Below are positions 60,701 through 64,000 of a DNA stretch of 64,000 bases, piece after piece. The translations under genes and the position numbers were made by a program. Each line of letters opens with the position of its first letter. Within the stretch, counting starts at the first letter, position 1. The notes beneath the pieces were generated by a model that was not told the origin of the DNA, searched no databases, and worked only from the letters and a program-made list of their open reading frames with translations. Origin of the DNA: Oxyura jamaicensis (lineage: Eukaryota > Chordata > Aves > Anseriformes > Anatidae); contig NC_048895.1 in the NCBI RefSeq assembly GCF_011077185.1, positions 88,319,086-88,383,085 on the forward strand. The letters are read 5' to 3'.

Positions 60701-63700
60701 TTGAACTAAAATATTCATGTTTGAGGCTAATAATGTTTGATTTAAAACACAGTTTCCCTGACTATCAGTGTTTATAATTAAACTTGTTACCTTAAATTTT
60801 CTGGAAGTACTACTGTCTAAAAAGCTATGTATGTAGCTCTAATTAACCTATAAATAACTGTGATTTATAGCAGAACTCATTTTAAGGAAATGAGTTTAAA
60901 ACTAGTTTGAAACTCAGTTGCTAGAGATCAGTTAGTAAATCTTACATCTTTGATTTAAGGATCAAATTTGACCCATCTACACCTGTGTGCTATTAGCTCT
61001 GTCAAATGTTAATAGTCTTAAATTGCTTGTCTAGCATTTATTTTTCATTCTGCAGGGTAGATTTTGATCATGATATTCCCAGGAGTTGTTTTAAACAGGA
61101 GATTGGTTTGACTCTGTTCTGAAAATTAGTACACTTAGTCATTTCTTTTCTGCCAAGAGCTGCAAGTGCAAGACAACACTATTGAGCCGCTCTGTTCATG
61201 TGAATTAGCTGAATTCCCAGTTACACGTGTAAAGCTGTGTGGTGGCATCTCTACTCTATTCACTCACTGTCAGTAGACTGATTTACATTGTAGTGTGCTG
61301 GTGGTGGGTGAATAGTTACTTAGCAAATCACTGTCTTACTCTGTTGATAGCTACAATGGTCTGTTGACCATTTACTCAACATAGCCAAATGATTGACTTC
61401 TGTCAAATTTCTTCTTGCTTTATGTGCATGAAAAACAGGCCTAAACTGCTCTGTACCATGATAGCACAGTGGATGAGCTGTTTCAGGACTGTGGGCTGGA
61501 TGCTGGCCTGTAGACAGCTAGGCTTGCCAGCTGTGCCTAGCTCATGTTATGGCTTTTTAAGCTAGAGGTCAGCAGTCAAAGTGGGCTAGTTACAGTCTTC
61601 TGGCTAGTTGGCATCTGGCTGGGGGGATTCTGTTCAGAAGGTGAAGTAAGATTCCTGCTTGTGTGGGATTGGAGACTGAATTCATAGCTACTGTGTTCCT
61701 TTCTGAGGCTCTTCTTGCTGCATGGAACTTGAACAGGAGAGGAGTCAGAGATGTCTCGCATCGAGTCAGGGTTTAACCAAACGCTCGTTGAAGAGCCTGT
61801 ATTACAGGGTACTATGCCTTCAACTCTACTTATTGTCCTTTGATGTGCTCATTTGTAGGTACTCACCAAAAAACAACAACAACAAAAAAACTATTGTTCT
61901 TGGAGAAAGAAACTGGCAAGTTATATTCTAAGCTGTTCTTACATCTCTTTTGTTCTATCCATGTGGTCCGCATATTGCAAATTCATACTGATTTCTGAAG
62001 TGAAAGGACTTGAGCTCACTTGGCTTTTAATTGCCTCCTATTTGTAACTTTTTTTCAACAAATAAACTGCAGTTTCTTATGTTATCTCTTGCAAGTGGAC
62101 AGTTCTCCTTAACTTGTTTTAGTACTTGTGATTTGATCTTGCCTGGATACAATTTTAAAGAGGGAATTAGTACCAGAGGCGGTTAGAAGACTGAATCTAT
62201 AAACCTGTTTCAATTCAAGTATTAGCCTTAGTCTAGCTCTTACATAGTCAAGAAGGTTAAAGCTAAACATTTTTGAAGAGTTTAAGATGAGACATTTTAA
62301 TTTTGTTTGCAGGTTAATGGATTGATTTGGCTTTGAATTGATAAGTGTGTATAGTTTAGCACTAATCTCTGAAATGCATGCTTGTATTCTATACTTGAAC
62401 TTCAAGGCATATTCCTGGAAGGTGTGTGTTACTTGTTTATTGGAACTCGAAGCAAGAACCCTATTCTGTACTTCTATTTATGCAAAAGTCCAAAAAGTAC
62501 TTGTGAGCATTTTCTGGATTTTTGGTTTCTGTTCTCACATTCTTTATCTTAATTTCTCTTTGTTTACTTCCAAACTGGCATCCTCATGACTTGTAGACTT
62601 CCATAGAGGGGAAGGGACTTAAAGATCATCTAGTCCAGTTCTCTCTGCTGTGGGCAGGGACATCTTTAATGAGATCAGGTTGCCCCATCCAACCTGGCCT
62701 TGAACACTTGCAGGTTCATCAGCATTTTCTCTGGGCAACGTGTTACAGTGTACCACCACCCTCAGTAAAGAATGTCTTCCAAATATCCAATCTAAATCTT
62801 TCCTCTTTTAGTTTGAAACGATTGCCTCTTGTCCTGTTGCTACAGGCTCTGATGTCTTTCTCCAGCTTTCTGATAAACCTCCTTCACGTACTGAATGTCT
62901 GGAAGGTGTGATTTCAGATTGGTATGGAAGTACTGGTTTTCTAGCTGTTCAGTAATAAGCTGTTATGTCTGTGGAGGTGCTGAAGAGTTAGTCTTACTAT
63001 TGGGCTTTGAATGGGATGACTGTTTTACCTGGCGTTGTTCTAAGCGCTCTTTGCAACTCTTTCCCTGAAAGGTCAAAAATACTTACTGGGCTTCTCTGCA
63101 GTTCAGTTCTCTCAGGTGAAATACCAAAGAAGAAGTGGAATGCATAAGAATAATTTCTATAGTTGTAGTAGAGGGACATGTCTATGTTCCACTAAATTTT
63201 GATTAAGTACTTGCTGTGACAATCTTGAATTTTATTCTAGTTTTTGGTTATGTGATTTTTTTATAAAAGAATCTGTCTCAAGTGATTTTTTTTTTTTTTT
63301 GTAATTCCTCTAGCCATGAGTCAAATCAGGTTAGTAAATCAACACAGGACATCGTTTAATGATGCTTGAGTGTAAGGTCCTTGCCTCTGCTAGGACTGGT
63401 AAAATTGAAAATTATTTGTTCGTTGACCTCAGACCTGGCTGTGCACAGGCTCACACATGAACTCTGCTGATCCAAATAAGCCACATATGAGGAATGCGTA
63501 TTAAATGAAGCACCGCCTTCAGAATTTTTGGAACTTAACATCAAACAATTTTTCCTCAGGAATAAACGGATTTCCATTTTCTGAAGTTGGAAGTACAATT
63601 TTTTGATATTTGCCTAACTAGGGTGAGATGACTTTCTTTTTTGTTGCAGCGCATTTGTTCCTTTGGATATTCCCAATAAGAAGAACTCCACAGAATGGGA

Positions 63701-63738
63701 GAAAGTGAAGCTTCTCTTTGAAGAATTCGGAAGTAGCC
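39715..63738 (+). CDS. LMBRD1: LMBRD1, lysosomal cobalamin transport escort protein LMBD1, N-terminal coding part (six exons, 3' end off window)
   Basis: Coding exons: 39715-39774, 40331-40507, 48158-48218, 57963-58060, 58781-58848, 63650-63738. All introns are GT-AG and all phases join. They encode residues 1-184 plus one base of codon 185; the human protein is about 540 residues. LMBD1 is a multi-pass lysosomal membrane protein of the LIMR family that works with ABCD4 to export vitamin B12 from lysosomes; human loss causes cblF disease. Visible hydrophobic segments: about 8-30, 41-70, 101-120 and 137-160. N-glycosylation sequons at Asn75, Asn85 and Asn167 match human Asn78, Asn88 and Asn170, the shift being due to a start three residues shorter. 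Signature stretches such as YVRKYQSRRESEV and SRQIEDTVLYGYY are essentially the human sequence. An acidic patch EEKEEDD (121-127) lies after segment 3. Confidence 0.97.
39775..40330 (+). other. LMBRD1: LMBRD1 intron 1
   Basis: A 556-nt intron, mostly CpG-island sequence in its first 300 bases. GC-rich open frames run into it from exon 1 in several frames, but the in-phase splice to exon 2 is clear. Confidence 0.93.
40331..40507 (+). CDS. LMBRD1: LMBRD1 exon 2
   Basis: Acceptor TGTTTTACAG|GCT, donor TTTAAG|GTATGT, 59 codons in phase 0. Encodes the end of membrane segment 1, the basic loop KYQSRRESE, membrane segment 2 (ISTITAIFALAVALISSALL) and the lumenal sequon at Asn75. Confidence 0.97.
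41045..41108. repeat. Hairpin followed by an 18-bp perfect palindrome
   Basis: GCTGCTT-GCG-AAGCAGC (41045-41061) is a 7-bp perfect stem with a 3-nt loop. Thirty bases on, ACTCCCCTT-AAGGGGAGT (41091-41108) is a perfect palindrome. Both are GC-rich in an AT-rich intron. A structured RNA or a relic of a small repeat is possible. I recognise no snoRNA boxes or tRNA-like promoter. Confidence 0.6.
42650..43225 (-). mobile_element. Solo LTR of the same ERVL-like family, antisense in LMBRD1 intron 2
   Basis: On the plus strand it starts TGTTGTGATTTAACCCTGG and ends CCAGCCAAAACCAGGACA, the reverse complement of the family's CA and TG ends. It is 576 bp. The flanks AGTGT (42645-42649) and AATGT (43226-43230) fit a 5-bp target duplication with one mismatch. 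No internal retroviral sequence is attached. It shares motifs along its whole length with the LTR at 37728-38260, in opposite orientation. Confidence 0.9.
43828..43880 (-). mobile_element. Old CR1 tail fragment
   Basis: 'agttggaagggaccgacaga' followed by 'gatcagagagtccaa' resembles the inverted CR1 3' end (ggaagggacc...tccaac). Only about 50 bp is recognisable. Confidence 0.5.
48158..48218 (+). CDS. LMBRD1: LMBRD1 exon 3
   Basis: Acceptor TTTTACTAG|GAC, donor TACTATA|GTAAGT, 61 nt, ending in phase 1. Encodes residues 80-99 (DWADANVSRQIEDTVLYGYY), a lumenal loop with the sequon at Asn85. Confidence 0.97.
48276..48338. repeat. Short direct repeat near the exon 3 donor
   Basis: The phrase aagatattaagtgtac, with flanking ttactt, occurs twice about 40 bp apart (48276-48298 and 48315-48338). 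This is a local duplication. Confidence 0.8.
48655..49060 (+). mobile_element. CR1 LINE 3' fragment
   Basis: 'cctagagaaaaggaggctca', 'ggttgtaaggcattggaac', 'ttagggacatggtttagtg', then 'gaggtctcttccaacctaaa' and the tail tgattctat. A CR1 sense copy, 5'-truncated and moderately diverged, in the first kilobase of intron 3. Confidence 0.9.
53365..53715 (-). mobile_element. Old CR1 LINE fragment
   Basis: Inverted CR1: 'cttcttttctccaggctaaa', 'cagtcccagctctcacaggt', 'ctgggagcccagaattggat', then 'atactgttggccttctttt'. It covers the region at the end of the CR1 ORF and has no tail. Confidence 0.85.
54330..54490 (+). mobile_element. CR1 LINE 3' fragment
   Basis: 'gaagctgtggatgccccacc', 'gttcaaggccaggctggatg', 'ggtgtccctgcctatggcag', then 'ttttccaacccaaaccattc'. 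A short sense CR1 end similar to the younger copies at 29 and 34.8 kb. Confidence 0.9.
56882..56905. repeat. Perfect 10-bp hairpin with 4-nt loop
   Basis: TTAGCATCAG, AATC, CTGATGCTAA: a fully paired 10-bp stem with a 4-nt loop. It has the same geometry as the hairpins at 24.4 kb but an unrelated sequence. Confidence 0.85.
57963..58060 (+). CDS. LMBRD1: LMBRD1 exon 4
   Basis: Acceptor TTTTTCCTAG|CC, donor TGCTCA|GTAAGT, 98 nt, phase 1 to phase 0. Encodes Thr100 (split codon) to Ser132: membrane segment 3 (LYSIILFCVFLWIPFVYFYY) and the acidic cytosolic stretch EEKEEDDGNTCS. Confidence 0.97.
58061..58780 (+). other. LMBRD1: LMBRD1 intron 4
   Basis: A 720-nt AT-rich intron; nothing else recognised. 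It ends in a tandem AG acceptor. Confidence 0.94.
58781..58848 (+). CDS. LMBRD1: LMBRD1 exon 5
   Basis: Acceptor AATATACAG|CAG, donor ATTGG|GTAAGT, 68 nt, phase 0 to phase 2. Encodes residues 133-154 plus two bases of Gly155 (QVKTALKYTLGF, then the start of membrane segment 4). The acceptor is a tandem CAGCAG (NAGNAG): use of the second AG at 58784 would drop only Gln133. Human has Gln here, so the first AG is taken as the main form. Confidence 0.95.
58849..63649 (+). other. LMBRD1: LMBRD1 intron 5
   Basis: A 4.8-kb intron. It contains a CR1 fragment (62592-62915), a CAA-type run near 61874 and a T16 run near 63286. Reading through the exon 5 donor gives an immediate in-frame stop (GGG TAA). 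An AATAAA at 59554-59559 could serve intronic polyadenylation, but nothing shows that it does. Confidence 0.92.
62592..62915 (-). mobile_element. CR1 LINE 3' fragment
   Basis: Inverted CR1: 'ggaagggacttaaagatcat', 'gctgtgggcagggacatct', 'ccaacctggccttgaacac', 'cagtaaagaatgtcttcc' and 'gattgcctcttgtcctgttg'. It retains the short A/T-rich phrase that is expanded to a microsatellite in the copy at 29.3 kb. Confidence 0.9.
63650..63738 (+). CDS. LMBRD1: LMBRD1 exon 6
   Basis: Acceptor TTTTTTGTTGCAG|C, donor AGTAGCC|GTAAGT, 89 nt, phase 2 to phase 1. Encodes the end of Gly155 to Ser184 (AFVPLDIPNKKNSTEW, then KVKLLFEEFGSS), with the lumenal sequon at Asn167. The final C starts the codon for residue 185, His in human. 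Confidence 0.97.
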
Positions 63739-64000
63739 GTAAGTTTGAGATCTGTTCTGAGTTTGCATTGCTTGCTATTAGCTTATTCTGGCATGTTTAC
63801 CATTAGCTGAACAAAAGCTAACTTTCCTGGTGACAGTTCTCTAATTTGAGTTTACTTGCTCCCCTGCAGTAATTCTTCAGAATAAGATTTGGAATGCTTC
63901 GAGCTGCTGATTCCACAGGAAAGAATTAAATAATTAAAAAATGGAAAAGATAACATATTAAATTAGTTTACATTTCAGGAGGCAGTTCAGTTTGCTGGAG
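63739..64000 (+). other. LMBRD1: LMBRD1 intron 6 (partial)
   Basis: No frame here continues the conserved LMBRD1 sequence after Ser184/His185. The CTGCAG at 63865-63870 resembles an acceptor but is followed at once by TAA in one frame and by nothing resembling the family in the others. The next exon lies off the right edge. Confidence 0.85.

Noticed and set aside
63865..63900. Acceptor-like CTGCAG before the window end as a possible LMBRD1 exon 7 start
   Set aside because: The sequence after it does not encode the conserved residues that follow Ser184/His185.
1..64000. CRISPR arrays, prokaryotic operons, tRNA or rRNA genes
   Set aside because: No regularly spaced repeats, no tRNA cloverleaf with A/B boxes and no rRNA sequence were seen; this is vertebrate nuclear DNA.

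Overview
The window is nuclear DNA from a bird. It carries CR1 LINE fragments with the avian 3' tail (ATTCTATGATTCTAT type) and solo LTRs of a common avian ERVL-like family. The genes have spliced, vertebrate-type exons with fairly short introns. I cannot name the species from the sequence. Most of the window is non-coding, and almost all open reading frames in it are chance frames or transposon remnants.

Two divergent genes are supported, and both were found by exon-level translation, not by long ORFs. On the minus strand at the left is the 5' end of COL19A1 (collagen alpha-1(XIX)). It has a CpG-island promoter at about 11.0-11.8 kb, a signal-peptide exon (10284-10413), a 75-nt exon (2683-2757) and a 100-nt exon (2376-2475). 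Their phases join to give residues 1-89 of the precursor, and the rest lies beyond the left edge. On the plus strand at the right is LMBRD1 (lysosomal cobalamin transport escort protein LMBD1). Its CpG-island promoter and first exon are at 39.7 kb and five further coding exons run to 63738. These encode residues 1-184 of a protein of about 540 residues, and the gene continues past the right edge. The head-to-head COL19A1/LMBRD1 order matches the human 6q13 arrangement.

The roughly 28 kb between the two CpG islands has no supported gene. It holds CR1 copies (one nested inside an older one), a complete solo LTR, a diverged LTR fragment, microsatellites, homopolymer tracts, perfect short-loop hairpins and a cluster of octamer-like sites that could be regulatory. 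The LMBRD1 introns hold another solo LTR in the opposite orientation, several CR1 fragments and further palindromes.

I found no sign of an unknown multi-gene system. The most useful observations are: an exact TISU/YY1 element on the LMBRD1 start codon; a NAGNAG acceptor in LMBRD1; a short upstream ORF in COL19A1; an inverted LTR pair bracketing the LMBRD1 promoter and first two exons; and hairpins that look like replication template-switch products.
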